NCBI GenBank assembly: GCA_945878135.1
Contig: CAMDUL010000016.1
Location: 1 to 61,672 of the forward strand
Source of the DNA: Chthoniobacter flavus
GTDB taxonomy: Bacteria > Verrucomicrobiota > Verrucomicrobiia > Chthoniobacterales > JACTMZ01
Reading direction: 5' to 3'
DNA: 61,672 bases
The position numbers were made by a program, and so were the translations under genes. Below, in pieces: positions 61,524-61,672 of this stretch; position 1 is the first letter of the stretch, and each line of letters starts with the position of its first letter. The notes beneath the pieces were generated by a model that ran no database searches, had not been told where the DNA came from, and worked only from the letters and a program-made list of their open reading frames with translations.

Positions 61524-61672
61524 CGCGCCAACTCGTGCATGGTCTCCTCGTCATCCAGCGTATCGGCCAAGCGATTCATGCTCCGCCCCTGTAACTCGGC
61601 GGGAAACGGAGCCCCGAAAAGAGGCTCAACCCGGAACTCCGGCCTGCCGCCGCCGAGCAGAGCCCGGCGCAC
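61520..61672 (-). CDS. Antitoxin of the PIN toxin (5' partial)
   Basis: 51 codons, open through the right edge of the window. The visible C-terminal part (GGGRPEFRVEPLFGAPFPAELQ, then SMNRLADTLDDEETMHELAR) is typical of antitoxin tails that bind a PIN toxin; the N-terminal DNA-binding domain is outside the window. It overlaps the toxin by four bases, giving translational coupling. Confidence 0.75.
   Translation of the reverse strand: MRRALLGGGRPEFRVEPLFGAPFPAELQGRSMNRLADTLDDEETMHELAR

Overview
The window is GC-rich chromosomal DNA with dense, short-spaced operons (many 1-4 base ATGA or TGATG overlaps), almost certainly from a Gram-negative bacterium. I favour the phylum Verrucomicrobiota. 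Reasons: a PEP-CTERM surface protein with autotransporter-type beta repeats, a large extracellular protein with DxDxDG repeats and sulfatase-modifying-factor-like domains, a carbamoyltransferase/DUF5989/SxtJ set, and outer-membrane machinery (TamB-like protein, RND pump). This is inferred from gene content; there is no rRNA gene in the window.

Layout. 1-3024: 3' part of a huge secreted repeat protein. 3021-7177: DUF885 protein with a secreted partner (minus strand), then universal stress protein, an MTH1-like Nudix hydrolase and a half-size TSUP permease (plus), then an AT-rich gap with a possible small RNA or attenuator. 7178-13305: TamB-like protein, hisG, a 34-residue bS22-like ribosomal protein, a TPR protein. 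13381-16346: tRNA-Lys and the sulfate-activation genes cysC-cysD-cysN. 16429-18822: a PHP-glycosyltransferase fusion. 18848-25885 (minus): thioredoxin-like protein, secreted endonuclease/phosphatase-fold protein, tatA, potassium channel, gpsA, plsY, NAD synthetase, CPBP protease. 25953-30422: tRNA-Gly, a phosphoheptose-isomerase-like SIS protein, carbamoyltransferase, DUF5989, SxtJ-like protein, glycosyltransferase, tRNA-Leu. 30572-38202: secreted proteins, trmD, RND efflux pair, EF-hand lipoprotein. 38190-39029: histidine-kinase remnant and a toxin-antitoxin pair with a clear operator. 39096-45014 (minus): rlmI, kamA, murA, prmC, prfA, rpmE. 45121-49646: GYF_2 protein, tlyA, nadK, EIIA-like protein, ABC ATPase, rodA. 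49763-54147: DPBB-like secreted protein and a three-gene cassette resembling bacterial ceramide synthesis (serine palmitoyltransferase-like, GNAT-fold acyltransferase, NAD-dependent reductase). 54210-56339: an IS110 insertion with a structured non-coding flank, an RNase R 3' remnant and an N-terminally truncated LytTR regulator. 56445-60167: PEP-CTERM repeat protein. 60209-61672: nucleotidyltransferase toxin-like pair, BrnT-like remnant and a PIN toxin-antitoxin pair cut by the window edge.

Best candidates for a second look: the putative ceramide cassette (50698-54147), the carbamoyltransferase cluster (26054-30333), the PHP-glycosyltransferase fusion, the small structured transcript at about 7072-7145, and the non-coding flank of the IS110 element, which may encode its bridge RNA. 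Most of the rest is ordinary housekeeping.
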